Positions 8,174 through 16,514 of a stretch of 33,363 nt of DNA are shown here, piece after piece. The DNA is from Thermodesulfobacteriaceae bacterium. Lineage in GTDB: Bacteria; Desulfobacterota; Thermodesulfobacteria; Thermodesulfobacteriales; Thermodesulfatatoraceae. Each line of letters opens with the position of its first letter. The stretch's first letter is position 1. The translations under genes and the position numbers were made by a program. Below the pieces are notes generated by a model. The model searched no databases. It was not told the DNA's origin and saw only the letters and a program-made list of their open reading frames with translations. The DNA lies in NCBI GenBank assembly GCA_015494065.1, contig WGCA01000061.1, forward strand, positions 1 to 33,363, read 5' to 3'.

Positions 8174-9251
8174 CTAACACCTCCCGTAATTTTTTAAGGA
8201 AGATGGCGTTTTCCTGGGGGGTGCCGATGCTTACCCGCAGACAGGTAGGGAAACCGTAGGCCTCCATGCTCCTCACTATTACCCCTCGGCGCAAGAGGGC
8301 CTCGTAAACTGGCCGGGCCTCCCGGCCCAGATCAACCAAGATAAAATTGGCCTGAGAAGGGAAGGGCTGAAGCCCCATTTCTTGAAAGGCCCGGGTCAGG
8401 CGTTTTCTCTCTTCCCAGGTCTTTTCGAGGACAAAACGCAAATAATCCTCGTCTTCTAAGGCCGCTCTGGCCGCTTCTTGGGCCAGGGTATTCACGTTAA
8501 AGGGCTGCCTGATGGCGTTTAAAACCGAGGCCAGCTCCTCTTCCATGATCCCGTAACCTATCCTTAAACCGGCGAGACCATAAGCCTTGGAAAAGGTGCG
8601 CAAAAGGACCACCGGCGGACGCTGGTCTTTAAAAAAGAGGGGCCTTACCCTTGCCGGATCATTAACAAATTCCCCGTAGGCCTCATCAAGGACCACCACC
8701 ACCCCTTCGGGCAGTTTGCGGTGCCAAGCAAGAAAGACTTCGTGCGTCAAAATACTACCCGTAGGATTGTGGGGGTGGTCGAGAAAGATGAGCCTGGTTT
8801 TCTCACTAACCAAGGAGAGATAGCCTTCCAGATCGTGCTTACCGTTCTTGAGCGGGATTTTTTTGATCTTTCCCCCAGCGGCGGTGACAAACTTTTCATA
8901 CATCAGAAAAGAAGGATCACTCATCAGGGCCTCTTCACCAGGACTGAGGCAGGCCTTGACCAGAAGGTCGAGGACTTCGTTTGAGCCGTTTCCTACCACG
9001 ATCTCGCTTTCTTTGACCCCAAATTTTTGGGCCAGGGCCCGACGGAGTTCATAGGCTGAAGGGTCCGGGTAGCGGTTTAAGGTTTCCGCCGCTTTACTTA
9101 GGGCCTCAAGGGCCTTTTTAGGAGGCCCGAAAGGGTTTTCGTTAGAGGCCAATTTGATGATCGGCCCTTCGATGCCGAGCTCCCGTCTGAGTTCTTCTAC
9201 CGGTTTTCCCGGAGGATAAGGCTTAAAACTTCTGAGATAGGGTTTTATCAT
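8163..9251 (-). CDS. hisC: Histidinol-phosphate aminotransferase
   Basis: HisC is a PLP-dependent fold-type I aminotransferase that converts imidazole-acetol phosphate to histidinol phosphate. The KLASNENPFGPP N-terminal motif (33-44), DHPHNPTGS, Asp189 in LDEAYGEF, and the Schiff-base Lys222 in RTFSKAYGLAGLRIGYG are all in the expected order, and length (362 residues) is normal. Some HisC-like enzymes also act on aromatic amino acids, which matters because shikimate genes lie about 15 kb away, but motifs cannot separate these roles. It starts at an ATG within the 3' end of the upstream deacetylase-like gene (29-base overlap). Confidence 0.94.
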   Translation of the reverse strand: MIKPYLRSFKPYPPGKPVEELRRELGIEGPIIKLASNENPFGPPKKALEALSKAAETLNRYPDPSAYELRRALAQKFGVKESEIVVGNGSNEVLDLLVKACLSPGEEALMSDPSFLMYEKFVTAAGGKIKKIPLKNGKHDLEGYLSLVSEKTRLIFLDHPHNPTGSILTHEVFLAWHRKLPEGVVVVLDEAYGEFVNDPARVRPLFFKDQRPPVVLLRTFSKAYGLAGLRIGYGIMEEELASVLNAIRQPFNVNTLAQEAARAALEDEDYLRFVLEKTWEERKRLTRAFQEMGLQPFPSQANFILVDLGREARPVYEALLRRGVIVRSMEAYGFPTCLRVSIGTPQENAIFLKKLREVLGGL

Positions 9252-10101
9252 AACCGTTCACCTTCCGTACAAAGACGCTGACCGGGACCAAGCAGACTTC
9301 CTTTTGCAAACGCAAGCGGTACTTGATCAGGGCCCGCAAGGTGGCCGGATGCGGGTGCCCGATGGCCAGCGTGGGCCCACGCCTTTTAGCCCGCGTCATA
9401 AATCTTTCAAGGGCGCGGCACACCGCTTCGTAACCCTCAAAGTGGTCCAAAAAAACCCGTCTTTCCGCAAAAGGAAGACCCAGGCTCCGGGCCACCTGCG
9501 GGACCACGGTTTTAGGAGTGGTCCGACTGTCTACGTAAATGAGCCCCAGGGCCTTGGTTTCTTCAAGGACCCAGCGCATGTGCTTCAGGTCAGCGGAAAA
9601 GGCCGAACCCATATGATGGTTTATGCCTATAGCGTACGGTACCGCAGCCACCGCCTTTCTAACCCGCTTTTTTACTTCAGCTTCTCCCATCTGCAAAGAA
9701 ATAAAAGCTGAGGCGTCCCTTTTTCTCTCGGCCTGAAGAGGTAGATGAACTAAGACTTCAAAGCCCCGGGCGTGGGCTTCGGTGGCAAGCCTTTTGGTAA
9801 AACGGCCCTGGGGGAGGAAAGAAAAATTCAAGCAGAGCCCAAGCACAAAGAACCGGCGCTCAAGCCTGGGGTTTTGCCCCATGTCATCGATGATGATACA
9901 GGCCATGGGGGCCTGAGTTTCCCTAGAAGCTTTAGGGATAGTCCTTAAAGGCTTGACTTTTGGTCCGGGAGAAGGAGGTTTTTCTGTTTCTTTTAAAGGG
10001 CGTAAGACCCAAAGGGTGGCGAGAACGGTTACCAGGATAAATAAAAGAAAAAAGGCCCACCCGAGACGCGAAGGGGCGGGCCTTTTTCTGCGGGAAGGCA
10101 T
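9223..10101 (-). CDS. Divergent polysaccharide deacetylase (YibQ/DUF610 family)
   Basis: This is a membrane-anchored periplasmic protein of the divergent polysaccharide-deacetylase family. A positively charged N-terminus (PSRRKRPAPSR) is followed by one transmembrane helix around residues 14-33 and a Pro/Lys-rich linker. The domain begins at MACIIIDDMGQNPRLE, with VLVHLPLQAE, GINHHMGSAFS and VDSRTTPKT as family landmarks. Homologues are often found beside EnvC and CtpA genes, as here, so a role in cell-wall processing at division is likely but unproven. The family shares the NodB fold; whether it is catalytically active is not settled here. It abuts the protease gene with no gap. Confidence 0.88.
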   Translation of the reverse strand: MPSRRKRPAPSRLGWAFFLLFILVTVLATLWVLRPLKETEKPPSPGPKVKPLRTIPKASRETQAPMACIIIDDMGQNPRLERRFFVLGLCLNFSFLPQGRFTKRLATEAHARGFEVLVHLPLQAERKRDASAFISLQMGEAEVKKRVRKAVAAVPYAIGINHHMGSAFSADLKHMRWVLEETKALGLIYVDSRTTPKTVVPQVARSLGLPFAERRVFLDHFEGYEAVCRALERFMTRAKRRGPTLAIGHPHPATLRALIKYRLRLQKEVCLVPVSVFVRKVNGYDKTLSQKF

Positions 10102-11451
10102 CTAGTCTGTCTGAATTTCCTTTATTTTTTCCCAGCTTTTAAGAAGCCTTAAGGCCTCCTGGAACTGGCTGTCATAACGGAACCGCTCCTTCGAAAGCTT
10201 ACGAGATTCTTGGGCAGCTTTTTCTTTATTTTTGGGTTCTCCTGCTTTGGTTTTCTCTTTTTCCTTTTCTTCCTGGTTTTCCAGGTGTTTGGCCAGGTCC
10301 TTTTCCCTGATGGCGTGTCTCTTGTTGGTCTTTTTCAGGCATTCAGGGTCAATAAAGGGGACTTCCACGTCGGGTTCGATACCCTTAGCCTGGATGGAGC
10401 GCCCGCTGGGGGTGTAATACTGGGCGGTGGTGAGCCTCACCGCCGAGCCGTCCGGCAAGGGAATGATGGTCTGTACCGAACCTTTGCCAAAGGTAGGCAT
10501 TCCTACGATGAGGGCCCGGTGGTGGTCCTGGAGGGCCCCGGCCACAATCTCTGAGGCGGAAGCACTTCCTTCGTTTACCAGGACTACCAGGGGGTATGGG
10601 TGTTTACGGCGGTTGGGGGTGGCCTCAAAACGCATATTTTGTTGCTTGAGCCGGCCTTCGGTATAGACGATCAAACCCTCGTCAATAAATTCGTCCGCTA
10701 CCCGTACCGCGGCGCTCAAGAGACCCCCGGGGTTGTTGCGCAGGTCGATGATAAGGCCCTTAAGGGGGGTATTTTCTTTTTCAAGCTTCTCCAAAGCCGA
10801 TACCAGCTCTCTCGGTGTCTTTTCCTGAAAGTTGGTGATCCTTACGTAGCCGTAACCAGGCTCGATAGTGAAGTAACGCACGCTTTTTATGGGAATCACG
10901 TCCCGCACAAGCGTTATTTCTTTAAGTTCCTGCCACCCCTCGCGCAGGATGGAAATGGTCACCTTAGTCCCCTTAGGGCCGCGCAACAATTTAACGGCCT
11001 CGATGAGACTCATCCCTTTGGTAGGCTTGCCGTTGATTTTGATGATTTTATCCCCGGGTTTGAGGCCAGCCTTCCAGGCCGGGGTACCTTCTATAGGGGC
11101 TACCACCGTTAAGATCCCGTCCCGGATGGTGATCTCTATGCCGATCCCGGTAAAGCTGCCTTTGGTTTCGATCTGAAGTTCTTTATAGTCGTCAGGCTTA
11201 AGAAAAGAGGAATGCGGGTCGAGGTTGGAGAGCATGCCCTGGATGGCCCCATAAATCAGCTCCTGCGGGTCCACTTCCTTGACGTAACTGCGCTGCACCA
11301 GCTCCAGGACCTGGGAGAAGAGGCGTAATTGGGTATAAATGTCCTTTTTTTCGGCATTGGGGGCCGAAAAGAGGTTTCGTCCAAGCACCGTTCCCAACAG
11401 GAAAAAGCCGACCAGTACCAAGACAGGCAGGAGGAATCTTTTTTGTTTCAT
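10102..11451 (-). CDS. S41-family carboxyl-terminal processing protease (CtpA type)
   Basis: This PDZ-containing protease acts on periplasmic proteins, trimming or degrading them from the C-terminus. After a signal/anchor of about 25 residues comes a PDZ domain (residues 95-170) and an S41 core with the Ser298/Lys323 dyad in EGSASASEIVAGAL and TFGKGSVQT, counted from the ATG. The 25-residue Ser-Lys spacing matches known Tsp/CtpA enzymes. A Lys/Glu-rich tail of roughly 80 residues follows. I chose ATG 11451 because AAGGGG lies at proper spacing before it; the in-frame GTG two codons upstream would be too close to that site. In other bacteria such proteases turn over murein hydrolases, which suits the adjacent EnvC-like gene. 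Confidence 0.93.
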   Translation of the reverse strand: MKQKRFLLPVLVLVGFFLLGTVLGRNLFSAPNAEKKDIYTQLRLFSQVLELVQRSYVKEVDPQELIYGAIQGMLSNLDPHSSFLKPDDYKELQIETKGSFTGIGIEITIRDGILTVVAPIEGTPAWKAGLKPGDKIIKINGKPTKGMSLIEAVKLLRGPKGTKVTISILREGWQELKEITLVRDVIPIKSVRYFTIEPGYGYVRITNFQEKTPRELVSALEKLEKENTPLKGLIIDLRNNPGGLLSAAVRVADEFIDEGLIVYTEGRLKQQNMRFEATPNRRKHPYPLVVLVNEGSASASEIVAGALQDHHRALIVGMPTFGKGSVQTIIPLPDGSAVRLTTAQYYTPSGRSIQAKGIEPDVEVPFIDPECLKKTNKRHAIREKDLAKHLENQEEKEKEKTKAGEPKNKEKAAQESRKLSKERFRYDSQFQEALRLLKSWEKIKEIQTD

Positions 11452-11460
11452 GGTCACCCC

Positions 11461-12654
11461 TTAACGCAAAAGTTTTAATTGGCTCGTATCAAGCCAGGCT
11501 AAAGGGTCCTGAGGTTTGCCCCGGTAACGGAGTTCGTAATAGACCCCGCTTTCTTCATAAGGGCTTTCCCCCACTTCCCCGATAACCTCTCCGGTGGCCA
11601 CTTCGGCCCCGAGTCCCTTTGTTACCTTACTCAAACCACCGATAACCGACAAGAAATGGTAACCGTGATCAATAAAGACCACAAAACCCTTCTGGCGCAA
11701 GTAGGAAATTTTAATAATTTTCCCGGCGTAAGGGGCCTTTACGGGGCTTCCGGCCGGGGCCGCAATGGTAATTCCGGGCTGGAAAAATTTTTCTCCCTTT
11801 AAGGGATCATCGTTAAGGCCAAAAAAACGAATCACCTCTCCGGGAACCGGGGGTGGAAGCATCCCCTTGACTTCTAAAAGTGGCGGAGGGACCCCCTTAC
11901 GGGCCTTCTTCCTGGCCTCCTGCTTGGCCTTTTCCACTTCTTCGCGGGTGGCCTCAAGTTCGGCCCGGGTGCGTTTCAATTCTTCGGCCATCTGGGCGAT
12001 GGCGGCGTAGGCCTGCTCAAGCATCTTCAGGGTTTCGGCGTAAAGCCTTTTGTTCCTCTTTACCTCTTCAAGGAGGTTTTCTTTTTCTCGTTTGAGGTTT
12101 TCTAACACCACCAGCTGGTTTTCATATTGCCTCTTTAATTCTTCAAGCTGTTCCTTTTCCCGGGCCACGTATTCCCTTTTGTTAGCCAGCTCCTCCCGCT
12201 CTTTTTTTATTTTTTGGGCCAGTTCTTGGTCGTGGTAGAGGATGAGGGAGACGTATTCCTGTCGCCGGAAAAAAGTAGCGATATCCTGCGGGGCCAAAAG
12301 GAGGTTGACCCAGCCGATCTTACCGAGCGTAGCCAGTCTTTTGAGCCTTTCCCGAAAGAGAAAATTAAGTCTTGCCAGAAGTTTTTCTTTTTGGTGTACC
12401 TCTTCGTTTAAGTGACGCAAAATAAGTTCTTTCTTGGCGATTTCTTCAGCCAGCGCCTCTATCTCTTCTCTTTTTTGGTTGATCTGTTTGGAAAGCGCCT
12501 CAAGTTCTTGGAGGATCTTTTTTTCTTTGGCGGAAAGTTCCTGAAGGATGGCCCCCTGAGTGAGCAGGGGCCTTGGGGGGTTGGCCGCCAAAGCCCCCCC
12601 GGCCATTAATAGCGCAAGTAGCGTCTGGAAGCCCAATAAGATCCAGTAACGCAA
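11461..12654 (-). CDS. envC: EnvC-like murein hydrolase activator with degenerate LytM (M23) domain
   Basis: This exported coiled-coil protein is predicted to activate septal amidases under FtsEX control. A signal peptide covers residues 1-23 (ALLMAGGALA). A long Glu/Lys-rich coiled coil runs from about 36 to 250. A C-terminal LytM-fold domain from about 275 includes FQPGITIAAPAGSPV, FVVFIDHGYHFLSV and GVYYELRYRG. The zinc ligands of active M23 enzymes (HxGxD and HxH) are replaced at all these places, as in the catalytically inactive activators EnvC and NlpD. The start is TTG with AGGAG ten bases upstream, overlapping ftsX by 49 bases. Function as activator rather than hydrolase is inferred from the missing ligands. 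Confidence 0.9.
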   Translation of the reverse strand: MRYWILLGFQTLLALLMAGGALAANPPRPLLTQGAILQELSAKEKKILQELEALSKQINQKREEIEALAEEIAKKELILRHLNEEVHQKEKLLARLNFLFRERLKRLATLGKIGWVNLLLAPQDIATFFRRQEYVSLILYHDQELAQKIKKEREELANKREYVAREKEQLEELKRQYENQLVVLENLKREKENLLEEVKRNKRLYAETLKMLEQAYAAIAQMAEELKRTRAELEATREEVEKAKQEARKKARKGVPPPLLEVKGMLPPPVPGEVIRFFGLNDDPLKGEKFFQPGITIAAPAGSPVKAPYAGKIIKISYLRQKGFVVFIDHGYHFLSVIGGLSKVTKGLGAEVATGEVIGEVGESPYEESGVYYELRYRGKPQDPLAWLDTSQLKLLR

Positions 12655-13478
12655 AGCAAAATCACTCCTGCTATCAAGATAATGAGCTCTGTGCGTCCCC
12701 AGAAGAGGAGCGCCCCGGTGGCGTTGGGAAAGAAATCCCTTAGGACACCGTCCAGGTAAAATTTAAGGAAATAGACCAGGCAGAGGGCCATAAAGGAGGC
12801 CACCGCCCCTTCCAGGGCCGCCATCACTATGATGGGCCCCTGAATAAACCCCGGCGTCGCCCCCACCAAAGACAGGACTTCCAGCTCTTTTTGGCGCTGG
12901 GAAAGGGAAAGACGCACCACCAAGGCGATGATGAAACAGGTGGCGAGCCCGATGAGCGCAAGTCCGGCCAGCGACATGATCTCCAGAAACCGCTTCAGGT
13001 TGGCCAAACGAACCAGCCAGCTCTTGGCGAACTGGACTTTGTATACCCCGGGAAGAGCGGCTATCTTGGCCGAAAGTTTTTTAAGGTGCTGGCTGGCTCG
13101 AAAAGGGTCCTTAAAGGAGACCAACAGCACCGGGGGAAGAAATTCCAGGGAAACTCCGGCCAGGAGGTCTTTTTCTTCAAAGAGTTTTTCAAGGTCTTTT
13201 AAAACTTCTTCGGCGGAAAGGTAAGAGACCTTGGCCACCAGGGGGTAGGCTTCAAGTTCGGCGATTACGGCCTGGGCCTCCTCTTTGGTGCTACCCGGGT
13301 TGAGGTATACGTTCAGGACTAGCTCCTGAGCCACCTGCTCGGTGAAGTGGACCAGGTTAAAATAGACCAGCCCAAAGAAGGAGAAGACGGCCAATCCCAG
13401 AGCAATCACCAGGGTGGCCGTGAGATACGCCCAAGGGGCGTTGCGGAATTCTTGCCAGGTGCGTCTGATGAGGGTCAC
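12606..13478 (-). CDS. ftsX: Cell division protein FtsX
   Basis: FtsX is the membrane subunit of FtsEX, which couples ATP hydrolysis to activation of peptidoglycan hydrolases at the septum. The expected layout is visible: a cytoplasmic N-terminus, TM1 at about 18-40, an extracytoplasmic domain at about 45-165 with the KVSYLSAEEVLKDL stretch, then three further helices (about 168-192, 213-240, 258-283). SQRQKELEVLSLVGAT after TM2 is the FtsE-coupling loop. The GTG start overlaps the ftsE stop in a GTGA. The adjacent EnvC-like gene is the likely partner of the extracytoplasmic domain. Length 290 residues is normal. Confidence 0.94.
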   Translation of the reverse strand: MTLIRRTWQEFRNAPWAYLTATLVIALGLAVFSFFGLVYFNLVHFTEQVAQELVLNVYLNPGSTKEEAQAVIAELEAYPLVAKVSYLSAEEVLKDLEKLFEEKDLLAGVSLEFLPPVLLVSFKDPFRASQHLKKLSAKIAALPGVYKVQFAKSWLVRLANLKRFLEIMSLAGLALIGLATCFIIALVVRLSLSQRQKELEVLSLVGATPGFIQGPIIVMAALEGAVASFMALCLVYFLKFYLDGVLRDFFPNATGALLFWGRTELIILIAGVILLCVTGSYWASRRYLRY

Positions 13479-14140
13479 GGGTTAAGCAACCTCCCTTGGT
13501 CTAAGACCAGTACCCGCCGGTGGCGGTCTACGTAGAGGGCCTCGTCGTGGGTGGCCAGGATAATGGTGGTCCCTTCGGCGTTTAAGTCCTCAAAGATGTC
13601 CATTACCTCTTCGGTGCGCCGGCTATCAAGGTTTCCGGTAGGTTCGTCCGCCAACAAGAGACGTGGCCGGTTGACCACGGCCCGGGCCAGGGCCACCCTC
13701 TGTTTCTCGCCCCCTGAAAGCTGTTTGACCAGTTGCGTTTCCCGCCCCCCCAGGCCCAAGCGTTCCAGGATCTTGACGACCCGGCGCCTGATCTCCCCCT
13801 CGTTCAACCCCTGGATGACCAGGGAGATGGCTACGTTTTCGAAGACCGTCCGGTTCTCAAGCAGCTTAAAATCCTGGAAAATAAACCCAATCTTGCGACG
13901 CAAAAAGGGTATTTCCTTGCGTTTGTAAGAGGAAAGGGAGCGCCCTTCGAAATATATTTCTCCAGAAGTAGGGGTTTCGGCCCGAAAGATAAGGTTTAAG
14001 AGGGTACTTTTCCCCGCCCCACTCGGGCCGGTAATAAAAAGGAACTCCCCTTTGGCCACGGAAAAACTTACCTCGTCAAGGGCGGTGATATGGGGTTCGT
14101 AAATCTTTGAAACCTTTTCAAGACGCAGGATTTCTTCCAT
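13475..14140 (-). CDS. ftsE: Cell division ATP-binding protein FtsE
   Basis: FtsE is the cytoplasmic ABC ATPase of the FtsEX complex. The Walker A GPSGAGKST is at residues 38-46, the signature LSGGEKQRVALARAVVNRP near 140-158, Walker B LLLADEPTGNLDS follows, and the H-loop is ATHDEALYVD. Length 221 residues is normal. The ATG at 14140 has no Shine-Dalgarno sequence; instead a TATAAT box sits only 11 bases upstream, so the message may be nearly leaderless. As first gene of a 14-kb co-directional run, its promoter may serve much of region 1. Confidence 0.95.
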   Translation of the reverse strand: MEEILRLEKVSKIYEPHITALDEVSFSVAKGEFLFITGPSGAGKSTLLNLIFRAETPTSGEIYFEGRSLSSYKRKEIPFLRRKIGFIFQDFKLLENRTVFENVAISLVIQGLNEGEIRRRVVKILERLGLGGRETQLVKQLSGGEKQRVALARAVVNRPRLLLADEPTGNLDSRRTEEVMDIFEDLNAEGTTIILATHDEALYVDRHRRVLVLDQGRLLNP

Positions 14141-14151
14141 TTTTGGTTTGC

Positions 14152-14179
14152 ATTATATCAGGGGCCTAATTTAACGCAA
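14152..14179 (-). promoter_or_regulatory. Predicted sigma-70-type promoter of ftsE, very close to the start codon
   Basis: On the minus strand a perfect TATAAT occupies 14157-14152 and TTGCGT (three of six consensus matches) occupies 14179-14174, with a 16-base spacer. The ftsE ATG begins at 14140, so initiation seven or so bases after the -10 box would leave a leader of only about five bases. The rest of the 107-base divergent region shows no convincing promoter for pilT. Confidence 0.6.
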
Positions 14180-14236
14180 TTTCTCGCCCAAACTTTCATT
14201 TAAGACTTATCGACCCCTCGCCGATTTCTATTCAGC

Positions 14237-14242
14237 AGGAGG
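14237..14242 (+). promoter_or_regulatory. Ribosome binding site of pilT
   Basis: AGGAGG lies five bases before ATG 14248, contrasting with the absence of such a site in front of the divergent ftsE gene. Confidence 0.75.
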
Positions 14243-14247
14243 CAGCG

Positions 14248-15339
14248 ATGGCCAAGATTGACGCCTTTTTAAAACTCATGGTGGATGCCGGGGCCTCGGA
14301 TCTCCACATGGCCTCCGGTAACCCTCCCCTTATGCGGATCCACGGGGACCTTCAGCGGGTCAAATACAAATTGCTGGAAAACGACGAACTCAAAGCCATG
14401 CTCTACGAAATCACCCCGGAGGAGAAGATAAAGGCCTTTGAAGAGACCGGTGACGTGGATTTCGGTTTTGAGCTCCCCGGGTTGGCCCGTTTCCGCGTAA
14501 ACCTATTTCAACAGAAAAACGGCATCGGCGCGGTATTTCGCCTCATTCCCTCCCAGGTAAAGACCGCCGAAGAGCTGGGACTTCCCCCCATCATAACCAA
14601 ACTGGCGATGTTGCCCAAAGGCCTGGTTTTGGTAACCGGGCCCACGGGGTCGGGTAAATCTACCACCCTGGCGGCCATCATCGATTACGCCAACCGCCAC
14701 CGCCAGGACCATATCCTGACCATCGAGGATCCCATAGAATTCGTACATCGTTCCCGGAGCTGTCTGGTAAACCAGCGGGAAGTGGGGCTTCATACCAGAA
14801 GTTTTGCCGCCGCCCTGCGTTCTGCCCTGCGTGAGGACCCGGACATCATCATGGTAGGCGAGATGCGGGACCTTGAGACCATTTCGCTGGCCATTGAAGC
14901 CGCCATGACCGGTCACTTGGTGCTCGCCACCCTTCATACTTTGAACGCCGCCAAGACGGTGGACAGAATCATCGAAATTTTCCCTCACGCCCAGCAGCCC
15001 CAGATCAGGTCCACCCTGGCAGATGCCCTGCGGGCGGTGGTCTCGCAGACCATGTTCAAGAGGATCGACAAACCCGGAAGGGTGGTGGCCTTTGAGATTC
15101 TGGTAGCCACCCCTGCGGCCCGCAACCTCATCCGGGAAGGGAAGACCTACCAACTCCCTTCGGTGATCCAGACCGGGCGCCGCTTCGGGATGGTAAGCCT
15201 TGATGACTCTATTATGGAACTGCTCCAGAAGGGCTATATCTCGCCTGAGGAGGCCCTTAACAAGGCCGTTGATAAGTCCCGTTTTCTGCCCTTGGTCAAA
15301 AAGAGTGAACTGGCCGATTTTACCGAGGTTCCCGTATGA
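14248..15339 (+). CDS. pilT: Type IV pilus retraction ATPase PilT
   Basis: PilT is a hexameric secretion-type ATPase that powers pilus disassembly for twitching and DNA uptake. The N-terminal SDLHMASGNPPLMR (residues 17-30) is typical of the PilT PAS-like domain. Walker A GPTGSGKS is at 131-138, the Asp box IEDPIEFVH follows, then Walker B LREDPDIIMVGEMRD and the His box TGHLVLATLHTLNAAKTVDRI. The C-terminal ARNLIREGKTYQLPSVIQTG is characteristic of PilT rather than PilB. Length 363 residues is standard. It starts divergently from ftsE and overlaps the next gene by four bases. Confidence 0.94.
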   Translation: MAKIDAFLKLMVDAGASDLHMASGNPPLMRIHGDLQRVKYKLLENDELKAMLYEITPEEKIKAFEETGDVDFGFELPGLARFRVNLFQQKNGIGAVFRLIPSQVKTAEELGLPPIITKLAMLPKGLVLVTGPTGSGKSTTLAAIIDYANRHRQDHILTIEDPIEFVHRSRSCLVNQREVGLHTRSFAAALRSALREDPDIIMVGEMRDLETISLAIEAAMTGHLVLATLHTLNAAKTVDRIIEIFPHAQQPQIRSTLADALRAVVSQTMFKRIDKPGRVVAFEILVATPAARNLIREGKTYQLPSVIQTGRRFGMVSLDDSIMELLQKGYISPEEALNKAVDKSRFLPLVKKSELADFTEVPV

Positions 15340-16514
15340 TCAGACCAGCCGAAGTCGCCAACCTCATCACCCAACTGGCCAAAAGTCGGGAAAGGATAAG
15401 TGACCTTATCTTCACCCCGGGAAGACCCCTCCAGGTGGCGGCCGACGGCAGGCTCCATCCAGTAAAACTGCCTTACTTTCCGTTGACCGAACTTACTCCC
15501 TTTCAAACGGAAGTATTGGCTCTGGCCCTTATCGGGCGGGAAAAAAGGCTTCTAAGGGACCTTTTGCGCACAGGCTCGGCGGATTTTTCTTATCACCTAC
15601 CTGACGGGACCAGGTTCAGGGTAAACGTGTTTTCCCGTCAGGGCACTTACGCCATTGTTATGCGAAAACTGGCCTCCCGCCCGCCCCGGATAAAGGAATT
15701 GGGGCTGCCAAAGGCCTGCTACCTTATGGCCCGGGAAAAGTCCGGCATCATCCTGGTGACCGGGGCCACGGGGCAGGGAAAGACCACCACTCTAGCGGCC
15801 ATTTTGGAGGAGATAAACCACAGCGAGCCGCTCCACATCGTCACCCTGGAAGACCCGGTGGAATACCTGCACCGCCCGGCCAAGGCTACCTTTAACCAGC
15901 GGGAACTGGGTAAAGACTTTGACACCTTTGCCAACGGTTTGCGGGCTGCCCTGCGTCAGGCCCCGCACGTCATCCTGGTAGGTGAAATCCGGGACCGGGA
16001 TACCATGGAAGTGGCCCTTTCCGCCGCGGAAACCGGCCACCTCGTCTTCTCCACCATGCATACGGTCGGGGCCGGCAACACCATCAACCGCATTCTTGGG
16101 TTCTTCACCGTAGAGGAAGAACGGCAGATAAGGCTGCGCCTGGCTGATACGGTGCGCTGGATCGTGGGACAAAAACTTGTCCCGCGCAAAGACGGCGGCC
16201 GGGTGGCCATCTTCGATATCCTGTTCAATAACATCCGGGCCAAAGAGACGATTATTAAAGGAGAGGACGAAAACCGGACTTTTTACGACATCATAAGCAA
16301 AGGTTCCCCCTATCATATGCAGACCTTTGACCAGCACTTACTAAGCCTTTACGAACAGGGTGTTATTGAAGAAGAAGTAGCCCTCGCCTACTGTACCCGC
16401 CGGGACGTGGTGGGGCGCGGGATTGATCTTATTAAGAGTAAGAGAGGGGAGAAGACCAGCGAACTTGAAGACGAAAACCTAACCATCGAAATAGAAGACC
16501 GGAGGCGCTGGTGA
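15336..16514 (+). CDS. pilU: PilU-like type IV pilus ATPase
   Basis: This second PilT-family ATPase is predicted to assist PilT as a PilU-type accessory motor. Walker A GATGQGKT is at residues 143-150, LEDPVEYLH forms the Asp box, RQAPHVILVGEIRD (207-220) contains Walker B, and the His box is TGHLVFSTMHT. The usual PD pair before Walker B is PH here (His211), a departure from PilT, PilB and most PilU proteins. The C-terminal SPYHMQTFDQHLLSLYEQGVI matches PilT/PilU. A charged tail of about 25 residues is extra. It overlaps pilT (ATGA) and the zinc-ribbon gene (GTGA), so the three form one translational unit. Assignment to PilU rather than a second PilT is by neighbourhood and length. Confidence 0.85.
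   Translation: MIRPAEVANLITQLAKSRERISDLIFTPGRPLQVAADGRLHPVKLPYFPLTELTPFQTEVLALALIGREKRLLRDLLRTGSADFSYHLPDGTRFRVNVFSRQGTYAIVMRKLASRPPRIKELGLPKACYLMAREKSGIILVTGATGQGKTTTLAAILEEINHSEPLHIVTLEDPVEYLHRPAKATFNQRELGKDFDTFANGLRAALRQAPHVILVGEIRDRDTMEVALSAAETGHLVFSTMHTVGAGNTINRILGFFTVEEERQIRLRLADTVRWIVGQKLVPRKDGGRVAIFDILFNNIRAKETIIKGEDENRTFYDIISKGSPYHMQTFDQHLLSLYEQGVIEEEVALAYCTRRDVVGRGIDLIKSKRGEKTSELEDENLTIEIEDRRRW

Noticed and set aside
12412-12609. Phe-rich plus-strand frame opposite the EnvC-like gene
   Set aside because: It is the complement of the Lys/Glu-rich coiled coil, which always yields Phe/Leu-rich antisense frames.
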